DNA from: Halocafeteria seosinensis
Taxonomy: Eukaryota; Sar; Bigyra; Bicosoecida
Direction: 5' to 3'
Assembly (NCBI GenBank): GCA_001687465.1
Contig: LVLI01000310.1
Coordinates: 1 to 30,541, forward strand
DNA: 30,541 bases
The first letter of the stretch is position 1; each line of letters begins with the position of its first letter. Below the pieces are notes generated by a model. That model did no database searches. It was not told the origin of the DNA and worked only from the letters and a program-made list of their open reading frames with translations. The position numbers and the translations under genes are program-made. Shown piece after piece: positions 9,084 to 19,570 of the stretch.

Positions 9084-10458
9084 ATGAGCAATTCGTCTGT
9101 AAGCTTCCGGGACCCTCCCGTGACAGATGTGGTGAATAATGACTATATGCACCCTATGGACGATGATGATGAAGATGATGACTATATGATGGGTGCCGAG
9201 GAAACGCAGCATGCCAACGCCGAAGCCGCCGAGGGTGGTGGTAAAGGGAAAAAGAAGCAAAATAAGAATAAAGAGAGCGAAGAAGATAAGAGCGAGCGCA
9301 TATTGTCCCAAGCCTGTCGATTCTATGAAAAAGAGTTCCCAGAGATCGAGGAGGTCGTCATGGTCCATATTCTCAACATTGGAGGTACGTTACCCTCATT
9401 CTTCTCTCTGGCGGCACAAACCACCGCAGGAAAGGAGCCCTTCTTGGCTGACTCCCTGGGGGCATGTATTTTCGTGCCATAGGGACTGGACCTGCCTCAT
9501 ATACAAAAAAGTACTTTTCGTGTGTGTGTTAATGTGTAATGATGACGTGAATGTATCTGTGTGCAGAAATGGGTGCGTACGTGAAACTACTCGAATACAA
9601 TAACATTGAAGGAATGGTCCTGCTGTCGGAACTTTCACGTCGTCGTATTCGAAGTATCAATAAATTACTCAGAGTTGGTACCAATGAACCGGTCATGGTG
9701 GTACGTGTAGACCAGGAGAAAGGATATATCGATTTGTCGAAACGTCGTGTATCTCCGGAAGATAGAGCAAAATGCGAGGATAGGTATAATAAGGCAAAAA
9801 CAGTGCATAGCATCTTGCGTCATGTCTCCGAAGCTGCCAAGACCAGCCTCCAAGATGTGTATGAGAGAGTCGGATGGCCGTTGTATCGTTTATACGGGCA
9901 TGCATATGATGCATTTCAGAAAGTTGTTATGTACGTGGTGGTTTTGATCAGCGCCGTGTCCTTTGACGACTGTGTTAATTTGAATTGTGTATTTTACTGT
10001 GCAGTGACCCAGATAGCGTATTGCAAGGTCTGGAAATATCAGAACTTGAACGCAACACTTTGTTGGAACATATTCATCGCAAAATGGCTCCTCAACCGGT
10101 GCGAGTGCGAGCCGATGTGGATGTCACGTGTCTCCATTATGAAGGTATTGATGCCATTAAAGAGGCCCTCATGGCAGGTAAAGCCCTCAGCACCGAAGAA
10201 TGCGAGGTTGATATTCAGCTCGTCGCGCCCCCCACATACGTACTGCTTACAAGACATATCAGCAAAGACACAGCCATAGAAACTCTAGGCCAAGTGATGG
10301 AAAAAATAAGAAGTACCATCGAGACGAAGAAGGGCAGTATGACTGTGGCTCAGGCACCCTATGTCACGTCAGCTGAGGACGAGAAACAACTAGCCCAGCG
10401 CTTGGGTCAATTATCCTCTGAACAAAACGACGAGGAGGAGGAATCGGAGGAGGACTAG
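9084..10458 (+). CDS. EIF2S1: Translation initiation factor eIF2 subunit alpha, N-terminally extended
   Basis: Exons are 9084-9384, 9567-9930 and 10005-10458 (372 aa; the family is usually about 310). The core begins at [10 protein letters not shown] with the S1 RNA-binding domain. [16 protein letters not shown] and [16 protein letters not shown] are near-identical to other eukaryotes, and Ser124 corresponds to the regulatory Ser51. The helical domain and the C-terminal alpha/beta domain ([31 protein letters not shown]) follow, then an acidic tail. eIF2 delivers initiator Met-tRNA to the 40S ribosome; phosphorylation at this serine damps translation under stress. About 72 extra N-terminal residues hold an Asp/Glu run ([12 protein letters not shown]) and a Lys-rich run ([10 protein letters not shown]). 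I chose the ATG at 9084 because the upstream in-frame sequence lacks any other ATG and is leader-like. Confidence 0.96.
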
Positions 10459-10808
10459 ATTGTTACTGTATTGCATTACCACTCATTTCTTTCCCTTACG
10501 GGGTGTGAAGTTAATATCAACAATTATCCGACGTGTGGCTTCTGCTTGTTTTTTGTGCTCCCACTCATGTAATTCTAGTTCAAACCGTATTTGCCTTTGA
10601 GCATGAGAAGAAAACCCATCCATGTACCGACAGCCCGTCTGTTGACAAGCGTGGTCCTGTCCGGTTGACCAGTGGTTGTACTAGAAGCCTCTTTGTGAAG
10701 TTCAGTGGCTGACTGACACCACCAGGTCCTTCTCGCGTATTTAGGATGTGATAACGGTGGTTTGTCGTATCCTAGAGAAGTGAAGGAAGCTGTAGTTGAT
10801 CGAGAATA
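10459..10808. other. Spacer between eIF2-alpha and Nol6
   Basis: This 350-base spacer lies between two genes on the same strand and should hold the eIF2-alpha 3' UTR and the Nol6 promoter. I see no coding exon or clear poly(A) signal. Confidence 0.4.
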
Positions 10809-13800
10809 ATGTCTACCGAGACGAGTGCTCTTGCCCCCTTGGTTGCTTCGTCGGAGAGCAGTCATCTCCTGGAGCAGCATGTGGAAGCGTATATTGCTGA
10901 GAAACGCGTATTGGCTGTATTAGGTGGAGAGGGGGAGAACCACCATGGTGAAGAGGGACATGCTCACACGGAGTTCGAGGCTCTGAAAAGTAAACTGTTT
11001 GAACTGAAATCGTTCCTGGAAGAGTCTCAACACGGTCCGGAACCAGGCACAACTTTGGAGGATGCCACACATCCCTTTCCAGGGCTTCCTCTGTACCATA
11101 AGTGTGTGCAGCCGGTGGAGATGAAATGGGAGAAGCCCAGTAGCATTGACGTGGTGGGAAGCTTTTTGCTGCATACAATGACTAAACCTGTCTTGAACGT
11201 GGACTTAGCCGTAGAGATTCCTGACGAGTGCTTTGAGGAACGAGATATTAAAAACTATGCGTATTTCGATAAGAAGCAGTTGTATCTCCGAGCGATTGTA
11301 TCGCAATTGTTGAATCATCCGGATATCAAAAGCGGGGACTGTTACATGGATATTGCCGCTATCCACCATGATAAAGTTAAGTCGTGCATTCGACTGCAAT
11401 ACCACAATACCCCTTCTCGGAACTCCAGCGGCCAGGATTCACATGATACCGCAAGCGCGAACAATGAAAACACTGAAGTGGGTGAATCTATGAAGGATTT
11501 TGCGATTCGGATTCACGCCCGTGTCTCCGACCGTGTCTTCAAACGCTCTCAATTGGCGCCGCACTGGAACAACGTCCAACGACGTTCACACCGAGAGAAG
11601 CCTCAACCTTCGACTCCCTGCTACAACAGCATTGTGGCGGGTGATATGTTTATGAAAGAATCGCTTTATGCTTTCCACAGCGCATTATTAGAAGTGCCTA
11701 ATGCTGTCGATGCAATTATTTTTCTCAAAAGGTGGGTGAATTCCAAAGGAATGTCTCGCCAGCCTGATAGTGTGAACGGCTTCTTAATTACTGCTATAGT
11801 GGTGCTGTTGATACGACGAGAAGTAGTGGTTTCGGAGATGACAGTACTTCAGATACTGAGAGCGGTATTACAATTCTTGGCTGAAAATAATTTGTGTGAA
11901 AAACATTGGTCGCTACGTAGGGTTTTGGGTGGGAATCACCAGCCCCCGAACGTATCAACGAGCGGAGACGATCAAACTGATAGCGACGATGAATCAACTG
12001 AAAATGAAGAGTCTGATACTGATTCTAGCACAGATAACGTAGATAGTGTTAGTGGTAGCCCTGCGGGGCAAAATGGGTTAGGCGCGGCTTCTGGAAGGCG
12101 TGTCGCCAATGAGAGGGAATTAAATGGTCATGGAACGGAGGAACCGGTACCACTCGTTGAGTTCAGTAAAGAGTTTGATTGTGTTTTGGTGGATCCATCC
12201 GGGTTTTCGAATCTTGCAGCTCGGATGACGAAAGACGGAGCAGGAGAGCTTCAAAGAAATGCCGTGTTGGCCTTAACAGCCGTTGGGATGTCGGGAGCAG
12301 CAAACAAGCATTTGAAGGCGCTATTTTCACAACACGAAGAAGAAAAAAATAGTGGAAAAGTGGATAGCCATTCGGGGCCTGCTGCGGCCTCGGTTCATAC
12401 GGTGAAACACTGTGGTCTCAGTAGAAGCTTCGAGCAGGTATTTTTTGCGGAAACTGACCCTATTCGGTCATTTGATCGTGTTATTACGTCGCCATTTCCG
12501 CGTTGCCCGATGGATGACCGGGCTGCTCCTCATGAGAGTGTCTATAAGTTAGCCAAAACAAACCAGTCGTTCAAGGATGATATTCGCGGCAGTATCAGCA
12601 AGGACTGGTATTCGGACCTTGCGTCATCAACCGTTCAGCAAAGGGAGAAACATTTGGCGGACGCGTATACTACGTCACAGGCAAATGCTGTAGGCAACGA
12701 GCGGTGGGAATACGCTGCTAAGCGCCTGATGTTCGATATTCTTACACGTGGCCTGTCCAACAGGGTGTCTCAGTTACGACTCTATTTTGCTTTTGAGAAC
12801 CCGTATGCCAAAGCACTGAGGGAGCTTATCGACAGCTCGAAGAAAGATTGCTTGAACATACGTAGTGCACGTTCAATATTCCGGCTTTCAAGCAAATACT
12901 GTGATTACCCGTGGTGCTCTCCTTTAGAATTGCGTTGGCCCCTGTATGCTTCACCACCCCAAGTACAAGCCGCATGGATAGCAGTAAATCTACATCCTGT
13001 TCATGCCAAAAGGCTTGTCGACCGAGGACCTGACGCTGAGGAAAAGAGAGCGACTCAGGAATTCTCATCCTTTTGGGGATCGAAAGCGGAACTTCGTCGT
13101 TTTGCGGACGGCTCAATCGTTCAGGCAGTTGTCTGGAACGCAAGTACCTTACAACGACAGCACATAGTTGCGCTTATCATCTCGCATTTGTTGAGCACAC
13201 ACTTTAGTGTTTCCAATCAGGCGGTGAATGTGTCGTCTTCTATTCCCTCTCTAAGTCTTGAAGTGCCGCTATATTTTACATCAGACTACGCCTCTAGACT
13301 TGGGCTCAATGCAGGAAAATCCGCCCAGCAATGGTTTCAGTCTGCCGAGAGCGCATCATCGAAAGCTATGAGCATAGTTGACAGTTTAACCCGTGCTTTG
13401 AGAATGGTGGAAGGTGTCCCTCTTCGTCTGGTGGATGTTTTCCCTGTGGGATCTTCCCTCCGGCAAACTGCTTTGTGTCCTCCATGTCCTCATCCGGCTG
13501 CATTCGGCTCTTCGGTTTATGAAAATGCTGATGCAGCATTGACTACGAGTAATATGGCTTCAATGTGCCCCAACGTTCACGAGCTCATGCTCCGTTTTGA
13601 AAACACATCCAAGTGGCCAGAAGATCTAGAAGCTTTAAGAACAGCAAAGCATGGTTTCTATCTGCAAATCAAGAAGGATTTAGAGCAAATGCTTGGATTG
13701 GAGCAAATTCATTGTACAGTTACACGCGAGTTTATTGAAGTCTTCTACGAAGGTTTAGTGTTTCGATTGCGGATGTTTGTTCCACATGAGCTTCGTCTGC

Positions 13801-15308
13801 TCATCCAAGGGTCTCTAAAACCTGCCAGCAGCGTCATTGGCAGCACATATCTCCTGGGAGGATACGGAGTAGCTTTTGCAGACCCTATGGAGCAAGTTCC
13901 TGGATATGTGAATGTAGGTTCAACAGCTACAGCACCGAAAAGTAAGAAGCGCAGGGTACTAGAGAATGGCAGAGCGGAGGTTGCGGGTAGGTCTGTGAGT
14001 CAATGTCAAAGAGAAGCCTGCTTCCTATACAAACACTTTATTTTGAAGCCTCGCCATTTTTCGGCTGTTTCTGCATTTGCGTCGTATTATCCAGCGTATG
14101 GAGAAGCTGTTCGTTTGGCAAGTGCATGGCTGGAGTCCCATATGCTCCTGCATGAGCATTTTGCTGTAGAAGCAGTTGAACTGCTAATGGCAAGCGTTTT
14201 TTGCGATTCTAGACCTAATTTGCCACCTCAAAGCGCCGCAATGGGCTTTTTGAGGTTTCTGAGGCTGCTGTGGAGTTTCGACTGGCATGCAAACCCGCTA
14301 CTAGTAGATATTGAATCGCTCTCATCCCCCACCGATAGATCTTCCTTATGGCAGCGCTTTGCACAAGTGAGAGGGAAAAACAAGGATCAAAGCCACAGTC
14401 TTGGAGATGGTGGACCATCGATTTTTTTGGTAACACCGTATGAACGGGGGCTCTGGAGGCCACAGTGGACAGCAGACGCGCCAAACCGAGCTGTACTTTA
14501 CCGTACTCAGAGGCTTGCAAGAGATGCCGAGGAGGTGCTCACCTCTTTTCTATGGTGTATGCATATGGATAACTCTTTGAGAATTCAGCGGAAATGTCCC
14601 GTTTCGAATATTCGGAAAGACGGCTTCTTGAAGCAAATACGAAGCCGGTTTACTTGCCAAGCGATACCGTTTTTGTCCGACTTTTCTGCTTGTACCTCGC
14701 CGGGAGATCCCGTGACAACGGAGCTGTTAGGAAACTTTAGGGAATGCTGGAAGGTCGCTTTCGCTCCTTACATTGATGATTACGATATTGTTGTTCGTTT
14801 GAACAATTCGTCGATGCCGCGAAATGATGGTTTTCAGGTGGGACCGGAGCTAGACGACCAAGCCTTGGGACCTTGCCTGGGATCATGGTACTGTATCCGG
14901 GACAGGGGTCTTGAGGTAGCTTCGCAAAGTCGTCACGAAGGCACGCAACAGGAATCAGAACTGCAAGTAATGTTGTATAAGAATATGCTTGGTGCAAGTC
15001 GGGTGAAGATGATGCCAGGTTTTGACCCCGTGTCCCTGCTCGTAGATGAGCTGGTGCGATCTTATGGCAGATCCATTTTGGTCTTCCGCAGTGTTCGAAA
15101 CGGCATGGTGCAAGGCAATTGCTCTCTGTATATTTCGCTGAAGCAGAACCAACTTGGCGAGGATATCCAAGAGACACTGACTAATGTTGGTCACGGCGAA
15201 GGTTCTGCGGACCGACGGAAAGAGGTTGTATCTCATCTAATGAGTATAGTCGCAGGTATATGGGAGAAAGGTGTAGGCTTAGTTAAAAATGTGCAACTGA
15301 TCGAGTGA
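10809..15308 (+). CDS. NOL6: Nucleolar protein 6 (Nrap/Utp22), U3 snoRNP-associated
   Basis: This is one uninterrupted frame of 1499 aa; human NOL6 has about 1146 and yeast Utp22 about 1237. The N-terminal Nrap domain is clear (GSFLLHTMTKPVLNVDLAVEIP, then DECFEERDIKNYAYFDKK). Further Nrap blocks include ELRRFADGSIVQAVVW (about 761-775), a degenerate nucleotidyltransferase-like motif. Residues about 387-420 form an acidic Asp/Ser/Glu-rich linker absent from shorter homologues, and KSKKRR (about 1046) is a likely nuclear signal. The family is a scaffold of the small-subunit processome (UTP-C module) that matures 18S rRNA in the nucleolus. It is the only large intronless gene in an intron-rich window, so an origin by retroposition is possible but unproven. 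Confidence 0.95.
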   Translation: MSTETSALAPLVASSESSHLLEQHVEAYIAEKRVLAVLGGEGENHHGEEGHAHTEFEALKSKLFELKSFLEESQHGPEPGTTLEDATHPFPGLPLYHKCVQPVEMKWEKPSSIDVVGSFLLHTMTKPVLNVDLAVEIPDECFEERDIKNYAYFDKKQLYLRAIVSQLLNHPDIKSGDCYMDIAAIHHDKVKSCIRLQYHNTPSRNSSGQDSHDTASANNENTEVGESMKDFAIRIHARVSDRVFKRSQLAPHWNNVQRRSHREKPQPSTPCYNSIVAGDMFMKESLYAFHSALLEVPNAVDAIIFLKRWVNSKGMSRQPDSVNGFLITAIVVLLIRREVVVSEMTVLQILRAVLQFLAENNLCEKHWSLRRVLGGNHQPPNVSTSGDDQTDSDDESTENEESDTDSSTDNVDSVSGSPAGQNGLGAASGRRVANERELNGHGTEEPVPLVEFSKEFDCVLVDPSGFSNLAARMTKDGAGELQRNAVLALTAVGMSGAANKHLKALFSQHEEEKNSGKVDSHSGPAAASVHTVKHCGLSRSFEQVFFAETDPIRSFDRVITSPFPRCPMDDRAAPHESVYKLAKTNQSFKDDIRGSISKDWYSDLASSTVQQREKHLADAYTTSQANAVGNERWEYAAKRLMFDILTRGLSNRVSQLRLYFAFENPYAKALRELIDSSKKDCLNIRSARSIFRLSSKYCDYPWCSPLELRWPLYASPPQVQAAWIAVNLHPVHAKRLVDRGPDAEEKRATQEFSSFWGSKAELRRFADGSIVQAVVWNASTLQRQHIVALIISHLLSTHFSVSNQAVNVSSSIPSLSLEVPLYFTSDYASRLGLNAGKSAQQWFQSAESASSKAMSIVDSLTRALRMVEGVPLRLVDVFPVGSSLRQTALCPPCPHPAAFGSSVYENADAALTTSNMASMCPNVHELMLRFENTSKWPEDLEALRTAKHGFYLQIKKDLEQMLGLEQIHCTVTREFIEVFYEGLVFRLRMFVPHELRLLIQGSLKPASSVIGSTYLLGGYGVAFADPMEQVPGYVNVGSTATAPKSKKRRVLENGRAEVAGRSVSQCQREACFLYKHFILKPRHFSAVSAFASYYPAYGEAVRLASAWLESHMLLHEHFAVEAVELLMASVFCDSRPNLPPQSAAMGFLRFLRLLWSFDWHANPLLVDIESLSSPTDRSSLWQRFAQVRGKNKDQSHSLGDGGPSIFLVTPYERGLWRPQWTADAPNRAVLYRTQRLARDAEEVLTSFLWCMHMDNSLRIQRKCPVSNIRKDGFLKQIRSRFTCQAIPFLSDFSACTSPGDPVTTELLGNFRECWKVAFAPYIDDYDIVVRLNNSSMPRNDGFQVGPELDDQALGPCLGSWYCIRDRGLEVASQSRHEGTQQESELQVMLYKNMLGASRVKMMPGFDPVSLLVDELVRSYGRSILVFRSVRNGMVQGNCSLYISLKQNQLGEDIQETLTNVGHGEGSADRRKEVVSHLMSIVAGIWEKGVGLVKNVQLIE

Positions 15309-15326
15309 ACGGCAAACACCGATGTT

Positions 15327-16304
15327 CTATTGATCTTCCGAGACCTTGTAGGCTATAATTCCTGCAAGTGCGCACACAATAAGACACGTGAACGCGATTA
15401 TGATCTTGTCCGTGTAGAGCCGTTTTATGAATCTTGTGAGCAGTTTCTGACTAATTTCCAAATCCGATTCAATGTCGTCCAGGTTTTTTGTTACTCTACT
15501 GATAGTTTCTCGGTCTTCATGCAGTGTAATGGCTACTTCATTTGCTTGAGCATTGGTTTGGCGCACGTCATTCAGTCCTTCCCGCAGTTTGTGTGTAGTA
15601 TCTTGAGCTACATCTTGAGCTCGCCCTAACAAGTGTTCATTCTTTGACTGCCCAGGCTTGCGTTCCGAGTTTGCATCTGTTTCTCGAGTGCAGAGCAAAT
15701 CAAGGTTAGTCAGTGTGTCCTCACAGGTAGCTGGTACTTACTTGCATCGACACCTTTAAACAGCTCCTCCCGTTCGGACTCGTTCACGTAGTCCAGAATT
15801 CCAAGTACCTTATAGTCATTTTTTGTTTTCTGATATCGATCTTGCAGCTTGCGGAGAGTAGTGCGCTTCTCCCGCTGTGTATCTTCATCGTGAATACGGT
15901 CGATATCTTCCTTACAACTGCCTTTGAATCGGAGGTAGTTCGCTTTCAACTCTTCCCGTTGCTGGTGTATCTGCGTTCCTCCCGACAAGACAAATACAGC
16001 AAATATTGTGCCTGGAGTAGGCATGAATCGGTCGCTATATCGTACGTCGAAACATGTTTTGGATGTGTTTGTGTCCCGTTTTCCCTTTTCAGCATCATCC
16101 ACTGCTTTCTCGGCTCTTCTCGTCAATCTTTCAAGTTGCTCAATGACACCTTCTATGCGAGCCTGCAGACACACACGCACACGCGTCCATTGAGGGGGAC
16201 GGGGGATAATATCTAAAAAAGTGAGGCTTGTCTGATGTGTCTCGTACCAAATAGGTATCGGCATTCTGNGCATCCCCCTTTTTCTTCTGCTTACTACTGG
16301 GCAT
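15327..16304 (-). CDS. NPSN-like Qb-SNARE, copy B
   Basis: Exons, in transcription order, are 16304-16248, 16162-16046, 15970-15742 and 15676-15327 (250 aa). An in-frame GAG acceptor six bases upstream would give 252 aa. The start is MPSSKQKKKGD, shared in style with copy C. Its SNARE helix and anchor (ISQKLLTRFIKRLYTDK, IIIAFTCLIVCALAGIIAY) are closer to C than to A. The tail after the membrane is only about four residues past the anchor (SEDQ). The central-layer position is Asp (LHEDRETI). The ambiguous base at 16269 is the third base of GCN and therefore silent (Ala12). It is tandem with copy C on the same strand, 535 bases away, and its stop lies 18 bases from the convergent Nol6 stop, so the 3' UTRs must overlap. 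Confidence 0.85.
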
Positions 16305-16839
16305 GATGTCCCGGGCTCTTTTGCTACATGCACACGACACAGATGCTCGTGTGCGCACTACAAGTTATGAACTTTGCTTAAAGGGTAGCAAGATGCGTTC
16401 AACGGGAGGGCCTTTAATTGTATGTCAATGACGGAGGAGCAAGTGCAACCAGAAACGCATACAGGATGTGCTTATACCTGTCGAGCAAAACTCAATGAAC
16501 GAATAGACGCAACACCTGGGAAAATTAACAACTACCTAGTGATAATAGTGGTGCGCATGTTGTCGGTTGTAGTACTGGCTGCCTTGACAGCGGTGAGCCC
16601 TGCCCCCCGTCGTTCAAGTTGTACAGCGGGACTAGTCATTATTGTTAACAACTTGATGCATGCTTCTGAAGAACTGTTACGGGGAGCGGTGCGAGGAAAG
16701 TCTTGTGACACTAAGGAATGTAGGAGAAATTGGAGGTGTATACTTGCAATGCCTGCATTCCTACTCCGGGAGGACAGGGCGGATCGTCACCAAAATGCGC
16801 TTCACTTATATACAAGATAGAGTTCGACTCAATCCCTTC
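16305..16839. other. Spacer between tandem SNARE genes B and C
   Basis: This 535-base spacer should carry the 3' UTR of C and the promoter of B. A plus-strand frame (16422-16820, 132 codons) is open but antisense to both neighbours and resembles nothing; I read it as chance. Confidence 0.4.
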
Positions 16840-17853
16840 TTACTGGGGTGTATCAGGGTTACTACCAAGGCTTCCATTTCCTTCGACCGCAACATAAGCA
16901 ATGATTGCTGCCAACGCACAGACGATAAGGCAGGTAAACCCGATGACAATTTTGTCCGTGTACAGTCGCTTGATGAACCGGGTGAGTAATTTCTGACTGA
17001 TCGCTAGGTCCGATTCAATTTCGTCTACATTGCGAGAGATATTTTGAATCATTTCTCGATCTTCTTGAAGCGTCACTGCCACCTGATCTGCGGTTGCTTT
17101 AGCCTGGTTAACATCATGGAGACCCTCCCGGAGCTGTTCAGTGGTTTTCTTCGCCGTTCCTGTCGCCTGATTGAGAAGATAATCATTCTTGCTTTGACCC
17201 GGTTTTGGTTGCTCTTGCGCGGCTTCTGCAAGAAAAACTCAAGAGTTGTATGAATGGTGGAGTGATATCACATTCTCCGAGTAACGTACGTTCGCGGGCT
17301 TCTTTCATGAGCTCATCTCGATCTGTTTCCCGCACGTAGTCCTCTACACCCAAAGTTTTGTATTCTTCTCTGTTGCTACGATATCGCTCTTGGAGTTGTC
17401 GCAGTTTATCCCGTTTTGATTTTTTAATATCTTCGCTTTCGATTCGCTCCATATCTTCTTTGAGAGACTGTTTATACGACAGGTAGTCGGTTTTGAGCTG
17501 CTCTGCCTCTTTAACGAACTGCGAGGACCAGGTGTTCATGTTGCCGGGTAAGCTGGTTGCTACTGCACACCGTAAACAGGAGCTCTTACCTCTGCGAATT
17601 GCGGATCGCCTGTCCTGGATTTTTTCTTTTCGGCTTCATGTATGGCTTTTTCAGCTTTCCGGTTCAGTTTCGAGAAATTATCGAGGAGATGCTCGATACG
17701 TTGCTGCATTCACACACGTAGGTGGGTCAGAGGCTCAGAGCGTCTATTGTACACAGCTAAATGTCCAACTATCATGGCACAATGACGTACAAGGTATGTA
17801 TCAGCATTCTTGGCAACCTCGTTGTCTTGCTTCTGCTGCTTCTTGCTAGGCAT
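16840..17853 (-). CDS. NPSN-like Qb-SNARE, copy C
   Basis: Exons are 17853-17791, 17703-17590, 17518-17290 and 17225-16840 (263 aa). Exon 3 is exactly 229 bases, as in A and B, and the three introns fall in the same phases (0, 0, 1). Residues 22-59 (QRIEHLLDNFSKLNRKAEKA onward) match exon 2 of copy A closely. The SNARE helix (QVAVTLQEDREMIQNISRNV, then DEIESDLAISQKLLTRFIKR) leads through LYTDK into a tail anchor and a 14-residue polar tail. The fusion role is as for the family; which membrane it serves cannot be read from sequence. Divergent transcription with the small gene at 18284 suggests a shared upstream region. Confidence 0.87.
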
Positions 17854-18283
17854 CTCCTCCACCTTAGTTAGAGCTTCTTTGATCAACGATACGGTGAACA
17901 ACTTAAATTAACAACAAAAATTTTGTTCATGTCAGCTCTAGAAAACACGGTAAGCGTCGGCTGATGATGTATAGAATACCAATGTGGTGTTTGGAGGTCG
18001 CATTGCGACCCCATACGAACTCAGCAGTCACGCTCAGCAGTGACAGCAGTGGCCAGTGGCTGCTAGTGCTCCAGTGTTTCAGTAACACCCGTGACTATGT
18101 TATGAGCCATTCAGCACAAATGTATTGCTCAGAGAGCGATTATAGATAAGGTCTGTTCGCTTGACGGTATCAGAGGAACGGTAAGTGATAGCCAAGTGGT
18201 GAGTGGAAGCGGAGGAGTTCTTGCAGTTCAGTGTGGACACGTGGAGAGACAAGACAAGGCTAAAGTATAAAGAAAAACAAACG
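17854..18283. promoter_or_regulatory. Divergent promoter region of SNARE C and the small gene
   Basis: This 430-base region lies between divergent starts. It contains a repeated CTCAGCAGT(C/G)AC around 18020-18045 and a TATAAA at 18266-18271, only about 13 bases before the plus-strand ATG. That is close for a classical TATA box. Confidence 0.4.
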
Positions 18284-18728
18284 ATGCCCCATGAGGAGTC
18301 CGCAAAGCTGGGACAAGAGCGCAATTCCAAGCCGGAACTCTCGCTTCCAGAGTAAGTAACTGTACCGTAGGACCGCTTCTCGTCGGTAGGCAAGGGGTAA
18401 GCGTTTAAACAGCGCCGTACGTTCTGGAAACAATAATAGGAGCATCTGTGTGTGTTCGATATCTGTACTGTTGATTCATAGAAGGAGAAAAAATATGTCA
18501 CTCAACCACGGATACGAGGACCCGACGGATTTTTACGCAGCAGGGTTTGACCTGTCTATCAGGAAATTCCTGCAAATGAGGGAGATATCCGTTCAGTTGA
18601 TGTGAAATCGGTTGGAAAGACTGTTGATCCCTTAACCTGTTGCCTGTAGAATCACAGATAAAAAACCAACAGAAGAACCTCGTTCGACGTTCTCCTCGTC
18701 TAGTGTGCATTTTTATCCATTTGTCTGA
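18284..18728 (+). CDS. Small three-exon gene of unknown function (88 aa)
   Basis: Exons are 18284-18351, 18482-18601 and 18650-18728. Donors are GTAAGT and GTGAAA; acceptors are TAG in both cases. The second intron is only 48 bases but has a good branch-site-like CTTAAC near its end. Both splices are phase 2 and each skips an in-frame stop (TAA at 18353, TGA at 18603), which supports the model. The middle exon encodes a convincing protein stretch (SLNHGYEDPTDFYAAGFDLS, then IRKFLQMREISVQL), and the last gives a Ser-rich end with the terminus HFYPFV. There is no signal peptide or membrane segment. I do not recognise the family; the product may be a small adaptor or complex subunit, but that is a guess. 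Confidence 0.6.
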
Positions 18729-19570
18729 AGGTGCACAGCACTCAAACAGGATCCATGTCAATTCAGTAAGAAGAATAAATTTCCCTAACTCACCCCGACG
18801 TTCATTTCTGTCCGACTTATTCGCGTTGCCGCCCCATCGGATTCGCAGGGGTGGACTCACTAGCAGTACCAGGCTAACGCACTATCGCAGGCGCTATAAC
18901 GTACAACATGCACTTTAGAGGCTTTCGATGTATTGTCCATTGCCGATAGTTGCGTACGTGTGTTTGCGTGTTCTCCAACTGTAAACTGTAGTGGCCTCAC
19001 AAGTCAATAAACCATGATCTGCATGATTGCTGTTCTCCGTGAGTGTAGAGAAGCTTGTATGGGTGAACGGAATCCATAGAATCGTGTGCTGTGATGCCAA
19101 GTGGTGCGCCTATGCATGTTGAATCCCACCTGCAGCAGACGATCCTTTGTTTTACATGCCTTAGTTGTTGTACTGGTGTAGCAATCTTTGAATGCGGGTT
19201 CCAAGAAATGAACATCCAAGATTCCTCCCTCTGTGTTGAATACACATGCTTTTTCTTTGCATGCACTGACGGTGGAGTAATTTTAGACTGTCTTCTTCCT
19301 ACAACCTAGTTATCAATTAAAACAAACCATAAATCAATGAAGAAAACAAACGGTATCTGCGAGCCGGATCGGCCTGGGGGAGCGCGCGGTATGCCCGGGC
19401 CCTCGGCTTATCTTTCACGATTCATCCACTTCCTGAACATTGGTATTGTTGCAGGTGTACACAGCCCAGCTCATTAGGACAGTGGACTTAATACGCTACA
19501 CGGGGTGCGTGTTCTCCTTGTGTTCCGGTGCATACACCAAAAGCTTGCCAAAGGAACAGACAAAGCAAAG
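18729..19570. other. Intergenic region before the MRH receptor
   Basis: This 840-base region contains the small gene's 3' UTR and the MRH promoter. A short GC-rich patch lies at about 19360-19405 (GGGGGAGCGCGCGG, then GCCCGGGCCC) in otherwise A/T-rich sequence, and might mark a promoter. I see no supportable exon. Confidence 0.4.

Noticed and set aside
16269-16269. Ambiguous base N in the first exon of SNARE copy B
   Set aside because: It is the third base of a GCN codon, so the residue is Ala whatever the base; no effect on the gene model.
18100-18501. 133-codon minus-strand ORF
   Set aside because: It lies antisense across the first exon and intron of the better-supported small gene at 18284 and has no recognisable motif.
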